58,820 nucleotides of DNA from Streptococcus pacificus. GTDB lineage: Bacteria > Bacillota > Bacilli > Lactobacillales > Streptococcaceae. A program made the position numbers and the translations under genes. This document shows positions 36,695-48,500 of this stretch, in pieces; within the stretch, counting starts at the first letter, position 1; every line of letters starts with the position of its first letter. The stretch lies in the NCBI RefSeq assembly GCF_016481305.1, contig NZ_JAENBO010000008.1, positions 1 to 58,820 of the forward strand. The letters are read 5' to 3'. The notes beneath the pieces are model-generated. The model saw only the letters and a program-made list of their open reading frames with translations, ran no database searches and was not told the DNA's origin.

Positions 36695-38007
36695 TTTTTC
36701 TCCTCAATAATTTTATATTTCAAATTATATTCTCTAATTTTTTCTTGTACTTCTAATAATAATTCGTCTTCACTATCGAATAATACTTTTTCGCATCGTT
36801 GAATAAAATCAGAGAAATCTTGTTCATCTTTCAACTTCTCTTCATTTGATATCCTATACATGACATACCTAACAAAATGAGCATTCCTAGAGAATTTACT
36901 ATAATCAAAAGTAGATGTTTTATGTTTTTTATCTCCTGTTCTATTCATGGTGTAGTAATATAAAGTTTCTACCTTTATTTTTGCTTGTTCTAATAACACA
37001 CCACTGGATGATAGTATACTAAATTTTTTAAAATCGGTATCTTTAAGAATTTCATGTGCCATGTTTAAATAATCCATAATGAGTTGTGTTAGTTCTTTTT
37101 CATTTGATTGTGGATACAAATAATCTATTAATCTCCAAAAATGATTTGAGTAATCAGCACATAAATCAATAAACAATGAGTCTTTTTTCAATTCTTTTAA
37201 TAACTCTATAATATCATATATATCTCCTTTAATTTCAAATTTTTCTAGAACAATTGATAGAAAAATTTGACTTGTTAAAGATAAATCATTGACTAAATTA
37301 TGTTGTTTTTTAGAAAAATATTCATTCAAAAAATGTATAACTAGCTTTGGGATTTTTTCAAGAAATTCTAACTCTAAAATATATTTTTTTATAATTTCTT
37401 CTAATATTTTTAATTGATTATCTATTGAAAGATTTTGTAAATTCTTCTGTAGTTCCTTAATAGAATCTTTAGAGTTTTCTCCCGCATATGTGACAATCTG
37501 ATCAAATCTAGAAAGCCAATTTTCTCGAGTACCATTAATTACAAAATAAGGATATGTATAAACAATATCATTCCATAATTCCTGTACAGTTGACTCCGTA
37601 ATTTTTCTTTCCTTTGCATGTGCTGAAACATTCCTTAAACTTCTCATCTCCGAAATTCGATCTTTAACTCCTTTTGGAAGTTCAAAAATATTTCCAGTTT
37701 TTTGGGGGTCGGACTGAATTAAATCATTCAATGTACTTTCCCACTTATCTTCACTTTTTAAAAGCTTAACCTCTTTTTTCCATTTTTTAATTCTTTCATT
37801 TTTTTGAGGGATATTTTTTTTAAAACTAGCTGGAATACCTTTATAATTAATTGCTAACTCGCTGATATATTTATGATTAGCCAAATAAGAAAACATATAA
37901 GCCGCTTTATAGGCCTCTACTTGATAACATTTAATAGATTCAATATATAATTCATTTTCATCTAAACCTTTATCTAAAAGCCAATGTTTAAATTCTCTCA
38001 ATTCCAT
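36691..38007 (-). CDS. Unrecognised protein with a HEPN-like RNxxxH motif
   Basis: I cannot assign this 438-residue protein to a named family. It is soluble, helix- and lysine-rich, and more AT-rich than the pur genes around it. Residues 118-135 read [18 protein letters not shown], where R125-N-V-S-A-H130 fits the R-x4-6-H motif of HEPN ribonucleases, in a helix-friendly context. The rest (about 190-438) is all-helical with no visible motif. I start at the ATG behind GAGGAG (38007); an earlier frame to 38058 overlaps purK. It sits between purK and purB, and genes of unknown function are known at this position in other pyogenic streptococci. A defence or RNA-cleaving role is only a hypothesis. 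Confidence 0.85.
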   Translation of the reverse strand: MELREFKHWLLDKGLDENELYIESIKCYQVEAYKAAYMFSYLANHKYISELAINYKGIPASFKKNIPQKNERIKKWKKEVKLLKSEDKWESTLNDLIQSDPQKTGNIFELPKGVKDRISEMRSLRNVSAHAKERKITESTVQELWNDIVYTYPYFVINGTRENWLSRFDQIVTYAGENSKDSIKELQKNLQNLSIDNQLKILEEIIKKYILELEFLEKIPKLVIHFLNEYFSKKQHNLVNDLSLTSQIFLSIVLEKFEIKGDIYDIIELLKELKKDSLFIDLCADYSNHFWRLIDYLYPQSNEKELTQLIMDYLNMAHEILKDTDFKKFSILSSSGVLLEQAKIKVETLYYYTMNRTGDKKHKTSTFDYSKFSRNAHFVRYVMYRISNEEKLKDEQDFSDFIQRCEKVLFDSEDELLLEVQEKIREYNLKYKIIEEKK

Positions 38008-38023
38008 ATTATATTTCTCCTCA

Positions 38024-39106
38024 TTAAAAATCAATCCCCTTGCCAAACTCTTCGGCATCTTTTTCTAAGAGAGTGACATGTCCCATTTTACGATTGTGTT
38101 TGGCTTCTTGTTTACCATACAGATGGAGATGGGCATTAGGATTTTCTAAGACATAGTTTTTTGCTTTTTCTAGATGTTGTCCCAAGACATTTAACATGAC
38201 TGCTGGTTGATGCAAGTGAATGTTTGGCAAAGGTTGTCCTAACACACCTAAAATATGTGTGTCAAACTGGGAAAAATTACAAGCCTCAATCGAATAGTGT
38301 CCGGAATTATGAGGACGTGGAGCAATTTCATTGACCAAAATAACATCACCAGCCACAAACATTTCAACACAGAGAGTGCCTGACAGCTCCAACTGCTTGG
38401 CAATCTTAATCGCCATGTCCTGTGCTTTTTCAGCTAAGACTTCTGGGATGTGAGCTGGCACAATTGTTTTTGACAGAATGTTATTGCGATGATTATTCTC
38501 TTGAACAGGAAAGACAGTCACTTCTTTACCATTCCCCGAAATAATCACAGAAATTTCCTTGTCAAAGCTGACAAATTCTTCTAAAACACAGGCTGAGGAG
38601 TCAGCTAGTTTTCTTGCTTTTGGCAGGTCTTCTGGTGATGTGATAACGATTTGTCCATGACCATCATAGCCACCTGTTGCTGTTTTGAGGACATATTTCT
38701 TAGCAAAATCAATGACATCTAAATCACGACTACTCTTAATCACCTGATAAGGAGCAACGGATACGCCAGCTTTTTGAGTGAGAAAGTCTTTTTCAAAAAT
38801 ACGGTTTTGTGAAATGCGAAGCAGGTCGGTTCCTTGAGGGAGTTGACCTGTTTTCACCACTGCATCAAGACCATCTGCATCCACATTTTCAAATTCATAG
38901 GTTAAGACATCACAACGATTAGCCAACTCTTGTAGTGCCTCCACATCATCATAAGGTGCAACAATCACTTCACTGACACGCGAGGCTGGACAATCAGCAA
39001 CTGGATCAAGAGTTATCACCTTGTGCCCCATATAAATGGCGGCAATAGCCATCATTTGTCCTAGTTGACCACCGCCAATAATTCCAATTGTTTTAGATAA
39101 GTTCAT
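38024..39106 (-). CDS. purK: 5-(carboxyamino)imidazole ribonucleotide synthase
   Basis: PurK carboxylates AIR to N5-CAIR with ATP and bicarbonate. The 360-residue ATP-grasp protein begins [20 protein letters not shown] and has [27 protein letters not shown] and [18 protein letters not shown], all family marks. Its start overlaps the purE end by 14 bases. The pair purE-purK makes CAIR from AIR. Confidence 0.97.
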   Translation of the reverse strand: MNLSKTIGIIGGGQLGQMMAIAAIYMGHKVITLDPVADCPASRVSEVIVAPYDDVEALQELANRCDVLTYEFENVDADGLDAVVKTGQLPQGTDLLRISQNRIFEKDFLTQKAGVSVAPYQVIKSSRDLDVIDFAKKYVLKTATGGYDGHGQIVITSPEDLPKARKLADSSACVLEEFVSFDKEISVIISGNGKEVTVFPVQENNHRNNILSKTIVPAHIPEVLAEKAQDMAIKIAKQLELSGTLCVEMFVAGDVILVNEIAPRPHNSGHYSIEACNFSQFDTHILGVLGQPLPNIHLHQPAVMLNVLGQHLEKAKNYVLENPNAHLHLYGKQEAKHNRKMGHVTLLEKDAEEFGKGIDF

Positions 39107-39581
39107 CTGTAGAGGCCTCCGCTAATGCACCTTGTTCTTTGGCATAGTCGCTTAATTTTTCAGCAAGTGCTTCATTGGTTGTTGCTAAAATTCTGAGTGC
39201 TGTTAAGGCGGCATTTGTCGCTCCTGCTTCCCCAATCGCCATTGTTGCGACTGGCACACCACCTGGCATTTGCACAATCGAGTAAAGTGAGTCAACACCA
39301 CTTAGGGCGCGTGATTTAACCGGCACACCAATAACTGGCAAGGTGGTTTTGGCTGCCACCATTCCTGGTAGATGGGCGGCACCACCTGCTCCAGCAATAA
39401 TCACTTTGATGCCACGCTTACGTGCATTTTCGGCAAAATCAAACATCAAATCCGGTGTTCGATGGGCAGAAACCACTTTTTTCTCATAAGCGACACCAAA
39501 TTTATCAAGCAATTCAGCAGTTCTCACCATGGTTGACCAGTCTGATTTGCTTCCCATAATAATTGAAATTTCTGTTGTCAT
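39093..39581 (-). CDS. purE: N5-CAIR mutase
   Basis: PurE moves the carboxyl group of N5-CAIR to form CAIR. The 162-residue protein has the class I signatures [12 protein letters not shown] near residue 7, [14 protein letters not shown] and [12 protein letters not shown]. It overlaps the purD stop by four bases (ATGA) and purK by 14. All three genes are one coupled unit. Confidence 0.97.
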   Translation of the reverse strand: MTTEISIIMGSKSDWSTMVRTAELLDKFGVAYEKKVVSAHRTPDLMFDFAENARKRGIKVIIAGAGGAAHLPGMVAAKTTLPVIGVPVKSRALSGVDSLYSIVQMPGGVPVATMAIGEAGATNAALTALRILATTNEALAEKLSDYAKEQGALAEASTDELI

Positions 39582-40831
39582 AGTGCTTTACTCCCAATAT
39601 CTTTCCTGTAGAAGAACCCTTCAGTGTTTTCATTTTCTAAGGCATCATAGATGACATCTTGTGCTTCTTTGACAGTATTTTGCGTGGTAACAAGCATGTA
39701 GACACGACCACCACTTGATACCAAGTGATTATCTTTATTGGTCACCCCTGCAAAGTAAGTGATGAGGGCCTTATTATCTGTCATCGGCACTTTAACACCC
39801 TTGTCATAGCTAAGAGGGTAGCCGTTACTTGCAACAACAACTCCAAGCGTTACCCCATCTTGAAGCCATATTAGTGTAGCTGGTTTATTATTTAAAATAT
39901 CATCGATCGCTTGTGCGAAATCTGAAGTCAAGCGAGGTAAGATAACTTGTGTTTCTGGGTCACCAAAGCGTGCGTTAAATTCAATCACCTTGGGACCATC
40001 TGCTGTTAAAATCAAGCCGGCATATAAAACACCAAGGTAAGAACGCCCTTCTTTAACCATTGCTTCTAGTGTTGGTTTAATAATCTGATCAACGGCCTGA
40101 TCAATGACTTTTTGAGAGAGATGAGGAACTGGTGAATAAGCACCCATTCCACCAGTATTTGGCCCTTTGTCACCGTCGTAGGCACGCTTGTGGTCCTGAG
40201 CACTCGGTAAAAGATAGAAGGTTTCACCGTTTGCAAAGGCAAACAAGGAGAACTCTTCACCTGCTAAAAATTCTTCGATGACAACGCGAGCACCCGAGTC
40301 ACCGAATTTATTATCTAGTAACATTTCTCTAGCTGCCTCAATGGCATCATCTACAGTTTCAGCAACAACGACACCTTTTCCAAGCGCTAAACCATCAGCC
40401 TTAACAACGATTGGCGCACCTTTTGATTGAATATAGGCTTTTGCGTCTTCAAAATCGGTGAAAGTCTGGTAGTCTGCCGTTGGAATCTGGTATTTAGCCA
40501 TGATGGTTTTGGCAAAATCCTTTGACCATTCTAGCTCAGAGGCTTTTTGTGATGGCCCAAACGCCTTTAAACCCGCTTTTTCAAAATCATCTACAATTCC
40601 AGCAGCCAAAGCATCGTCAGGTCCAACAAAGGTCCAGTCAATGCCCTTTTCCTTAGCAAAGGCAATAAGTGCTTCATGTTCGGAAATTGCTATATCGACC
40701 AATTCCAAACCATCACGTGTCATGCCATCATTTCCCGGTGCCACATAGACTGTCTCAACTTTTTCTGAGTGTAACAATTGTTTGGCGATAGCGTGCTCCC
40801 TACCACCCGAACCAATAACCAGTAATTTCAC
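39578..40831 (-). CDS. purD: Phosphoribosylamine-glycine ligase (GAR synthetase)
   Basis: PurD joins glycine to phosphoribosylamine. The 417-residue ATP-grasp protein begins [20 protein letters not shown] and has [16 protein letters not shown] (near 142), [17 protein letters not shown], and [17 protein letters not shown]. It opens the second purine unit (purD-E-K, unknown gene, purB) and has its own promoter with a PurBox directly upstream. Confidence 0.97.
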   Translation of the reverse strand: MKLLVIGSGGREHAIAKQLLHSEKVETVYVAPGNDGMTRDGLELVDIAISEHEALIAFAKEKGIDWTFVGPDDALAAGIVDDFEKAGLKAFGPSQKASELEWSKDFAKTIMAKYQIPTADYQTFTDFEDAKAYIQSKGAPIVVKADGLALGKGVVVAETVDDAIEAAREMLLDNKFGDSGARVVIEEFLAGEEFSLFAFANGETFYLLPSAQDHKRAYDGDKGPNTGGMGAYSPVPHLSQKVIDQAVDQIIKPTLEAMVKEGRSYLGVLYAGLILTADGPKVIEFNARFGDPETQVILPRLTSDFAQAIDDILNNKPATLIWLQDGVTLGVVVASNGYPLSYDKGVKVPMTDNKALITYFAGVTNKDNHLVSSGGRVYMLVTTQNTVKEAQDVIYDALENENTEGFFYRKDIGSKAL

Positions 40832-40864
40832 ATCTTCACCTCAATAAACGGATTTTATAAGACT

Positions 40865-40888
40865 ATTATATCAAAAATGTTCGGTTTT
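40865..40888 (-). promoter_or_regulatory. purD promoter with PurBox
   Basis: On the minus strand AAAACCGAACATT (plus 40876-40888) fits the PurBox consensus AWWWCCGAACWWT exactly. It is followed after five bases by TATAAT (40865-40870) with an upstream TG, an extended -10. PurR with PRPP is expected to act here; whether as repressor or activator differs between streptococci and lactococci. Confidence 0.8.
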
Positions 40889-40921
40889 TTATATAAGATA
40901 ATGTTTTTTTAAGTGAAAAAA

Positions 40922-40964
40922 TAAAAAGAAGACAAACTTAGCTTCTCAATTTGTCTTCTTTTTA
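40922..40964 (-). terminator. purH terminator
   Basis: AGAAGACAAA (40927-40936) pairs with TTTGTCTTCT (40950-40959), flanked by AAAAA and TTTTT so it can work in either direction. It lies 12 bases beyond the purH stop and splits the purine genes into two transcription units. Confidence 0.88.
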
Positions 40965-40971
40965 TTTTAAA

Positions 40972-42516
40972 TTAATGTCTAAAATGTCTCACATCAGTGA
41001 ATAACATGGTCATGCCATACTTGTCAGCTGCTGCAATCACTTCTTCATCACGGATAGAGCCTCCCGGTTGGATGATGGCTTTAATACCTGCTTTGGCGAT
41101 TTCTTCAACGTTGTCAGCAAATGGGAAGAAGGCATCGCTCGCTAAAACAGCACCTTCAAGACGATCTTGTGCTTGTTCGATAGCGATTTTGACAGCCCCC
41201 ACACGGTTGGTTTGACCTGGCCCAACACCAAGAGTCATCTTATCATTTGAAATTAAGATACCATTTGATTTGACGTACTTAATCGCTTTCCAAGCAAATT
41301 CTAGAGCGACTTTTTCTTGCTCGCTTGGTTGACGTTTAGTCACTACTTTCCATGATGTTGGATCTTCTTTAATCACATCTTGGTTTTGTGATAACATGCC
41401 ACCAACAATACCAGTGTATTCTTTTTCAATTTCACTGTCAGCTTGTGCATCAAATGGCAATTCTAAAACGCGTAAGTTTTTCTTAGCAGATAAAATAGCC
41501 AGTGCTTCTGGGCTGTAACTTGGCGCAATAATGATTTCAAGGAAAATCTTACTCATTTTCGCAGCTGTTTTTTCATCAACTTCTCTATTTAAGACAACAA
41601 TGCCACCAAAAATAGAAACCGAGTCTGCTTCATAGGCATAATCCCACGCTTCTTCAATCGTTTCAGCTTGACCAATACCACATGGGTTCATGTGTTTCAA
41701 ACCTACCACTGTTGGCTTATCTGTGAAATCACGGATGATACGAATAGCAGCATCAGCATCTCTAATATTGTTAAATGAGAGAGCTTTTCCATTTAATTGC
41801 TTACTTGATGCAATAGAATAGGCTGTTGGAAGAGCATTTTGATAAAAGTCTGCTTCTTGTTGTGGGTTTTCACCATAACGCATGGTTTGGTTTAAATCAT
41901 AAGTTAAGGTCAACTTTTCAGGTGTTGTTTCACCCACTTCTTTGGTCAAGTAGTCAGCAATAAGAGCATCGTAGGCTGCTGTGTGTCTAAAGACTTTAGC
42001 TGCCAAACGTTTACGCACATCAAGACTAGTCTCACCAGCTTTAGAGAATTCTTCTAAAACAAGCTCATAGTCAGAAGGATCTACTACAACAGTCACACTG
42101 GCATGGTTTTTGGCTGCAGAGCGAAGCATGCTAGGGCCACCAATGTCAATGTTTTCAACGGCATCTGCGTAGGTCACATCCGGTTTTAAAATCGTTTCTT
42201 TAAAAGGGTATAAATTGACAACCACCAAATCAATTAAAGAAATAGCATTGTCTTTAGCCGCTTGTAAGTGCGTGTCCAAATCACGTCTAGCAAGAAGTCC
42301 ACCATGAATCTTTGGATGTAGCGTTTTAACACGACCATCCATCATTTCAGGAAAGCCAGTGACTTCATCAATGGCAATGGTTGAAACACCTTCTTGATCT
42401 AGCATCTTTTTAGTACCGCCAGTTGAGATGATTTCCCAACCCAAGTCTTTTAGGGCTTTGGCAAAAGTAACAATACCTGTTTTATCTGAAACACTGATTA
42501 GTGCACGTTTTGTCAT
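40972..42516 (-). CDS. purH: Bifunctional AICAR transformylase / IMP cyclohydrolase
   Basis: PurH carries out the last two steps to IMP. The 514-residue protein has the N-terminal cyclohydrolase domain ([32 protein letters not shown]) and the C-terminal transformylase ([11 protein letters not shown] with the Lys-His pair near 267, and [11 protein letters not shown]). It is the last gene of the purC-led unit, one base after purN. Confidence 0.97.
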   Translation of the reverse strand: MTKRALISVSDKTGIVTFAKALKDLGWEIISTGGTKKMLDQEGVSTIAIDEVTGFPEMMDGRVKTLHPKIHGGLLARRDLDTHLQAAKDNAISLIDLVVVNLYPFKETILKPDVTYADAVENIDIGGPSMLRSAAKNHASVTVVVDPSDYELVLEEFSKAGETSLDVRKRLAAKVFRHTAAYDALIADYLTKEVGETTPEKLTLTYDLNQTMRYGENPQQEADFYQNALPTAYSIASSKQLNGKALSFNNIRDADAAIRIIRDFTDKPTVVGLKHMNPCGIGQAETIEEAWDYAYEADSVSIFGGIVVLNREVDEKTAAKMSKIFLEIIIAPSYSPEALAILSAKKNLRVLELPFDAQADSEIEKEYTGIVGGMLSQNQDVIKEDPTSWKVVTKRQPSEQEKVALEFAWKAIKYVKSNGILISNDKMTLGVGPGQTNRVGAVKIAIEQAQDRLEGAVLASDAFFPFADNVEEIAKAGIKAIIQPGGSIRDEEVIAAADKYGMTMLFTDVRHFRH

Positions 42517-42517
42517 T

Positions 42518-43069
42518 TTAGTTCTCCTCTTTTAATAAGCTTTCCACAACTTGTGGATAAAGTCGGTGTTCACAAGCATGAATTCTCTCTTCAAAACTGT
42601 CAATCGTATCAGTCTCAAGACGTTCCACGCGCTCTTGTCTAATAATTTCTCCTGTGTCAATACCTGAGTCCACCCAATGAATAGTGACTCCTGATGATGC
42701 CACACCTGCTTCCCATGCGTCTTTAATACTATGAGCCCCAGGAAATTCCGGTAAGTAAGACGGATGGATGTTGATGATTTTCCTTTCATATTTTGAAAGA
42801 AGGGTCGGACCGATAATTTTCATATACCCAGCCAACACCACCAAGTCAATCTGATGCGAATCAAGTAAGTCTACAACGGCATTTTCATAAGCTTCTTTCG
42901 ATTCAAATCCTTTTAACTCAAAAGCGTAAGCTTTGACGTTTAATTGGTTTGCCCTGTCTAGGACAAAGGCATCCAGGTGATCTGAAAACACAAAAGTGAC
43001 AGGAAATTTTTCAGCAATGGCTTGAAAATTGGAGCCATTTCCTGATGCAAAAACGGCTATATTTTTCAT
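42518..43069 (-). CDS. purN: GAR transformylase (folate-dependent)
   Basis: PurN formylates GAR using 10-formyl-tetrahydrofolate. The 183-residue protein has the [12 protein letters not shown] start, the catalytic triad region [19 protein letters not shown] (Asn-His) and [10 protein letters not shown] (Asp). Its start overlaps purM by four bases. No folate-independent purT is in the window. Confidence 0.97.
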   Translation of the reverse strand: MKNIAVFASGNGSNFQAIAEKFPVTFVFSDHLDAFVLDRANQLNVKAYAFELKGFESKEAYENAVVDLLDSHQIDLVVLAGYMKIIGPTLLSKYERKIINIHPSYLPEFPGAHSIKDAWEAGVASSGVTIHWVDSGIDTGEIIRQERVERLETDTIDSFEERIHACEHRLYPQVVESLLKEEN

Positions 43070-44085
43070 TTGATAACCACACTTTGATCTTCTTTTTTGA
43101 CAACATGACCAATGTCATAGACAGGTTCATCAATGAGTGCTTTAATCTCAGCAACATGTTCTGGTTTAACAGCAAGCACTAAACCAATTCCCATGTTGAA
43201 AATTTCAAACATTTCTGCATGTTTAATCTGACCATGTTTTTCAATCGCTTTAAAGATAGGTAAAACAGGGATTTTATCTTCTTCAATCACTGCAGCCAAG
43301 TCATCTGAAAACATTCTTGGCACATTTTCAACAAAGCCGCCACCAGTAATATGAGCAATCCCATTCACCAATCCTTTTTTAACCAAAGGAAGGACACTTT
43401 TAACATAAATACGTGTTGGCTCTAATAAGACATCTTTTAAAGCTTTTCCTTCTAGTTCTTCTAATTTTTCATCACCACTATAATCTTTGAAGACACGGCG
43501 AACCAAAGAATAGCCATTGGAGTGAATCCCACTGGAAGCAAGTCCCAATAAGACATCCCCGTCAGAGACCTTACTGCCATCAATCAATTCTGATTTTTCA
43601 GCAATACCAACAGCAAAACCGGCCAAGTCATAATCGTCATCGTCGTACATGCCAGGCATTTCAGCCGTCTCTCCACCAATTAAGGCAGCGCCGGCTAAAA
43701 CACAACCATCAGCAACGCCGGCAATGACTTGTTCTAGTTTTGCAGGCTTATTTTTACCTGTCGCAATATAATCTAAAAAGTAAAGTGGTTCTGCCCCTGC
43801 TGCAATAATATCATTGACACACATAGCCACACAATCTTGACCAATCGTGTCATGTTTATCATATTTAATGGCAAGCATGAGTTTTGTACCAACACCATCT
43901 GTCCCACTGACAAGCACAGGTTCTTTGACATTTAATTGGGATAAATCAAACAAACCACCAAAGCCACCCAAGGCACCCATTGCTCCCAAGCGTTTCGTTT
44001 TAGCCACATGTTTCTTGATGCGCTCAACCACTTCATAACCTGCTTCAACATCAACACCTGACTTTGCATAAGCATTTTCTGACAT
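43066..44085 (-). CDS. purM: AIR synthetase (FGAM cyclo-ligase)
   Basis: PurM closes the imidazole ring. The 339-residue protein has [20 protein letters not shown] at its start, [14 protein letters not shown] near 60, [22 protein letters not shown] and [11 protein letters not shown]. It follows purF by 12 bases and is coupled to purN by an ATGA overlap. Confidence 0.97.
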   Translation of the reverse strand: MSENAYAKSGVDVEAGYEVVERIKKHVAKTKRLGAMGALGGFGGLFDLSQLNVKEPVLVSGTDGVGTKLMLAIKYDKHDTIGQDCVAMCVNDIIAAGAEPLYFLDYIATGKNKPAKLEQVIAGVADGCVLAGAALIGGETAEMPGMYDDDDYDLAGFAVGIAEKSELIDGSKVSDGDVLLGLASSGIHSNGYSLVRRVFKDYSGDEKLEELEGKALKDVLLEPTRIYVKSVLPLVKKGLVNGIAHITGGGFVENVPRMFSDDLAAVIEEDKIPVLPIFKAIEKHGQIKHAEMFEIFNMGIGLVLAVKPEHVAEIKALIDEPVYDIGHVVKKEDQSVVIK

Positions 44086-44097
44086 GTTTCCCTCCTT

Positions 44098-45543
44098 TTA
44101 TTGTGTTCTAAAGTCGACTTTTTGATGGAGATTTCTGAGGTATTCTTCCTCATAATCGTAAAGTTCTGTTGGGTAGTTACCATCAAAGTAGGCAACACAC
44201 AGGCCGCCATTAGGGGCATCTGTTTCTAAACCAATCGACTCGATTAAGCCATCAATTGATAAAAATGATAAGCTATCAGCCCCAATAATCTCACGCACTT
44301 CCTCAATAGAATGATTGGCCGAGATGAGTTCACGTTTGGTTTGAATGTCAATCCCGTAGAAACAAGGATGTTTTAATTCTGGACTAGCAATGGCCACATG
44401 CACTTCTTTTGCACCCGCCTCTCTTAACAAGCTGACAATCCGTCTACTAGTTGTGCCACGAACGATAGAATCATCAACCATAACCACGCGCTTGCCTTTA
44501 ACGACACTTGAAACAGCCGATAATTTCATCCTTACCCCTTGTTCTCTCAATTCTTGAGTCGGTTGAATAAAGGTTCTTTGAATGTATTGATTTTTAATCA
44601 AGCCCATTTCATAAGGGAGACCTGACTCTTCAGCATAGCCAGAAGCCGCTGATAAGGAGGAATTAGGAACACCAACAACGATGTCTGCATCAATTTTAGC
44701 TTCTTGAGCGAGACGTTTGCCTAAATTTTTACGAGCAGTGTGAACATTTATGCCATGAATAACACTATCTGGGCGCGCAAAATAAATGTACTCCATAGAA
44801 CAAATAGCCATTTGCGTATCAGTTGTAAACTGATCAAAAGCTAAACCAGAATCATCAATAATCACGATTTCACCTGGTTTTACATCTCTCACCCACTTGG
44901 CACCAATCACTTCAAAGGCACATGTTTCACTAGAAATCACCCAAGACCCATTGGCAAATTGACCAATAGAAAGAGGTCTAAAGCCATTAGGGTCTAAAGC
45001 AGCATAAATTTTATCCTCTGTCATCATAAGATAGGCAAAGCCACCTTTGACTTGATTGAGGGCATCCTTAAATTGCTCAATAAAAGTTTCTTTTGGACTA
45101 CGACGAATTAGGTGCATGAGAATTTCTGTATCAGAAGAACTGGCAAAAATAGCACCCTTTTTCTCCAATTCAGCACGTAGTGACTTGGCATTAGTCAAAT
45201 TACCATTATGAGCTAAAGCAATTTGACCATCTGAAAAATCAAATAAGAAGGGTTGAATGTTGTTAATAGAAGCTGTGCCTGCTGTCGCATAACGCACATG
45301 ACCAATTGCCGCTTTACCAGCTAATTTGGCAAGATTACTTGGTCTTTTAAAGACTTCTGAAATTAGTCCTGTATTGCGATGACGAAGGAGTTTCCCATCA
45401 TCATTTGAAACAATCCCTGCACCTTCTTGTCCTCTATGTTGGAGACTATGAAGACCATAATAAGTGACTTCTGCCGCTTGCTCATGCCCCCATATTCCAA
45501 AAATACCACACTCTTCATTGAGTGATTTTACTTCGTAAGTCAT
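44098..45543 (-). CDS. purF: Amidophosphoribosyltransferase
   Basis: PurF makes phosphoribosylamine from PRPP and glutamine, the committed step. The 481-residue precursor starts [20 protein letters not shown]; family members are cleaved before the catalytic cysteine, here Cys 12, so an 11-residue propeptide is expected. The PRPP loop [13 protein letters not shown] is near 350. A type II glutaminase domain precedes it. It lies nine bases after purL. Confidence 0.96.
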   Translation of the reverse strand: MTYEVKSLNEECGIFGIWGHEQAAEVTYYGLHSLQHRGQEGAGIVSNDDGKLLRHRNTGLISEVFKRPSNLAKLAGKAAIGHVRYATAGTASINNIQPFLFDFSDGQIALAHNGNLTNAKSLRAELEKKGAIFASSSDTEILMHLIRRSPKETFIEQFKDALNQVKGGFAYLMMTEDKIYAALDPNGFRPLSIGQFANGSWVISSETCAFEVIGAKWVRDVKPGEIVIIDDSGLAFDQFTTDTQMAICSMEYIYFARPDSVIHGINVHTARKNLGKRLAQEAKIDADIVVGVPNSSLSAASGYAEESGLPYEMGLIKNQYIQRTFIQPTQELREQGVRMKLSAVSSVVKGKRVVMVDDSIVRGTTSRRIVSLLREAGAKEVHVAIASPELKHPCFYGIDIQTKRELISANHSIEEVREIIGADSLSFLSIDGLIESIGLETDAPNGGLCVAYFDGNYPTELYDYEEEYLRNLHQKVDFRTQ

Positions 45544-45552
45544 TTTTTCCCC

Positions 45553-48500
45553 TTAGTTGTTTTTAAAATAATTAACAGCACTAGCAAAGAGATGCTGGTC
45601 TTTATGACCTGGAATGTTTTTAAAGTTTCCTTCTTCGAAACGCTCTGAATGTCCCATTTTACCAATGATTTGACCATTTCGACTAGTAATGCCTTCAATC
45701 GCATGGCTAGAGCCGTTTGGATTGAAACGAGAATCCATACTTGGTTTGCCATCAAAATCAACGTATTGACTAAAGATTTGTCCATGTTTTTGCAGCTCTA
45801 AAAATTCTTGTTCAGAAACCACAAATTTTCCTTCTCCATGAGACACTGGAATCACATGAATATCACCCACAGCCACACCAGCTAACCAAGGTGAATTGGT
45901 GTTGGCAATTCTTGTTTCAACCATCTTAGCAACGTGTTGGTTGGCATCATTATAAAACAGTGTTGGACTGTCCTTGTGACTGTCTTCAAAATTACCATAA
46001 GGAAGTAAGCCAGATTTAACAAGGGCTTGGAAACCATTACAGATTCCAATGATTAATCCGCCCCTTGCTATAAAGGCGTCAATCGCTGTTTTAACCTTTT
46101 TGTTTAATAAAATATTAACAATAAATTTAGCAGAACCATCTGGCTCATCTGCAGCTGAGAAACCACCTGCAAAGAAAATAATATTAGCCTTTTCAATCAT
46201 TTCAACCATTTCAACAATAGACGCAGCAATCAAGTCCTGAGTCAAAGTTCTAAATGGTACCAAGGCAACCTTCGCACCAACCTGTTCAAATGCCTTAGCA
46301 GAATCGTATTCTGAGTTTGTGCCAGGAAAGACTGGAATATAAACCAGAGGTTCTTCTGTTTTTTCAGGAATCGTTATCGTTTCCTCAACTGAAACAACTG
46401 GAACATCAGATAAGTTCTCTTTTTGCTCAAAGAGAGTTGGATAAACATCTTCTAGTTTGCCTTCAAAAGCACTTAAAAGCACTTGGCCTGCTATGTTTAA
46501 ATCATTAATAACTATAGAGAAATCTTTTGTCGTTGTTCCAAGCTTAACCACACCAGGAATCTCTTCTTTACTAGTGAAAACAAAGCCACCTAGCTGTCCT
46601 TGAAGCAGCGTTGACATGATCTTATCATCAAGTGATAACTTAGCTCCCAAACGATTACCAAAACTCATTAGAGAAAGTGTCTCACCAAGACCACCATATT
46701 TAATGGCTGCACTTGCTGTTATTTGATGTTCTTCTTGAAGACGACTAAATTGTTCAAAATTAGCAAGAATTTGTTTAAAGTCTATTCCCTCAGAAATGGC
46801 TTGACCCGCAATATAATAGATGTTTTCATCAAACGCTTTAAATTCAGGGGATAAGACTTTATCCACTTTAGAGGTGGTGACCCCAAAAGCCACAAGCGTT
46901 GGCGGTACCGTTAATTCCTCAAAAGTACCACTCATTGAATCCTTCCCACCAATAGAGGGTAGGCCTAATTGGATTTGTGCTTCAATAGCCCCTAAAAGGG
47001 CAGACACAGGTTTTCCAAAACGTTCTGCCTGTTTATCTAAACGCTCAAAGTATTCTTGATAAGAAAAACGTGCTTGTTGCCATTGAGAGCCAGTTGCGAC
47101 TAAACGACTAGTTGCCTCAATAATAGCATAGGCAGCACCGTGAAAAGGTGACCATTCGGCAATGTATGGGTTATAACCTTGTGCCATAACAGAAACAGTA
47201 CTTGTTTTCCCTTTTTGAACAGGCAACTTTTGAACTGAACTTTCTGTAGGCGTCACTTGATAACGACCACCTAGAGGATGATTAATGGTTGAGCGACCAA
47301 CTGAACTATCAAAGAGGGTTTGAAGTCCTTTTTGACTAGCATGATTAAGATTAGACAGCACTGTGACTAACTCTTGCTCAACGTTTTCTAACGAGGTTGT
47401 TTTTTGGTAAGGAAGCTCCTTATTACTATCAGTCACATCAACATCAACAACTACACGAACACCATTGGTGTCTAGAAAAGCACGTTCAAGATCAACGATT
47501 TTTTCACCATTCCAAGTCATCACAAGATTTGCTTCTTTAGTCACCTCAGCCACCACAACCGCTAAGATATCTTCTTTTTCAGAAGCAGCAATAAAGGCAT
47601 CTGCATCTTCTTTAGACACAACAACCGCCATACGTTCTTGACTTTCAGAAATAGCAATTTCAGTTCCATTAAGTCCTTGATATTTTAAAGGCACTTTATT
47701 TAAATCAATCAAGACACCATCAGCCAATTCCCCAATAGCAACACAGACCCCGCCTGCACCAAAGTCATTGGACTTTTTAATCAATTGACTAACTTCTGGC
47801 TTTCTAAAGAGACGTTGAATTTTTCTTTCTTCAATAGCATTCCCTTTTTGAACTTCTGCACCAGCTGTCTCAACTGTTTCAACGGTTTGTACCTTTGAAG
47901 AACCAGTGGCACCACCAATACCATCACGACCGGTTTTCCCACCTAACAAAATAATCACATCACCAGGTTCTGGCTTTTCACGACGAACATTTTCTTTAGG
48001 CGTCGCACCAACAACTGCACCAAGCTCCATACGTTTAGCAACAAAACCAGGGTGGAAGTACTCTCTCACATAAGTTGTTGCCAAACCAATTTGGTTCCCG
48101 TAAGAAGAGTAGCCATGTGCTGCTTTTTTCGAAATGACCTGTTGAGGTAATTTCCCTTGACGTGTCTCTGCCACATTTTGTGTGATATCACCAGCTCCTG
48201 AAATTCTCATTGCTTGATAAACAAAACTACGTCCTGATAATGGGTCACGAATAGCGCCACCAATACAAGTTGCTGCACCACCAAATGGTTCAATTTCTGT
48301 CGGATGATTATGGGTTTCATTTTTAAACATTAATAGCCAAGTTTCATCCTTGCCATCAACATCAACAGAGATTTCAACAGAGCAAGCATTAATTTCATCA
48401 GAGACTTCCATGTCGTCCAAACGACCATTGGCACGTTCATAACGCCCAAAAATAGTAGCCATATCCATTAACGTCTGTGGTTTAGCCTCACGACCAAGTT

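Noticed and set aside
36691..38007. A second Arg-x5-His motif (RTGDKKH) in the unrecognised protein
   Set aside because: It lacks the Asn and the helical setting of the RNxxxH motif, so I did not count it as support for HEPN.
45540..45785. An 81-codon frame at the end of purL
   Set aside because: It is an alternative frame of purL with no ribosome binding site or protein-like composition of its own.
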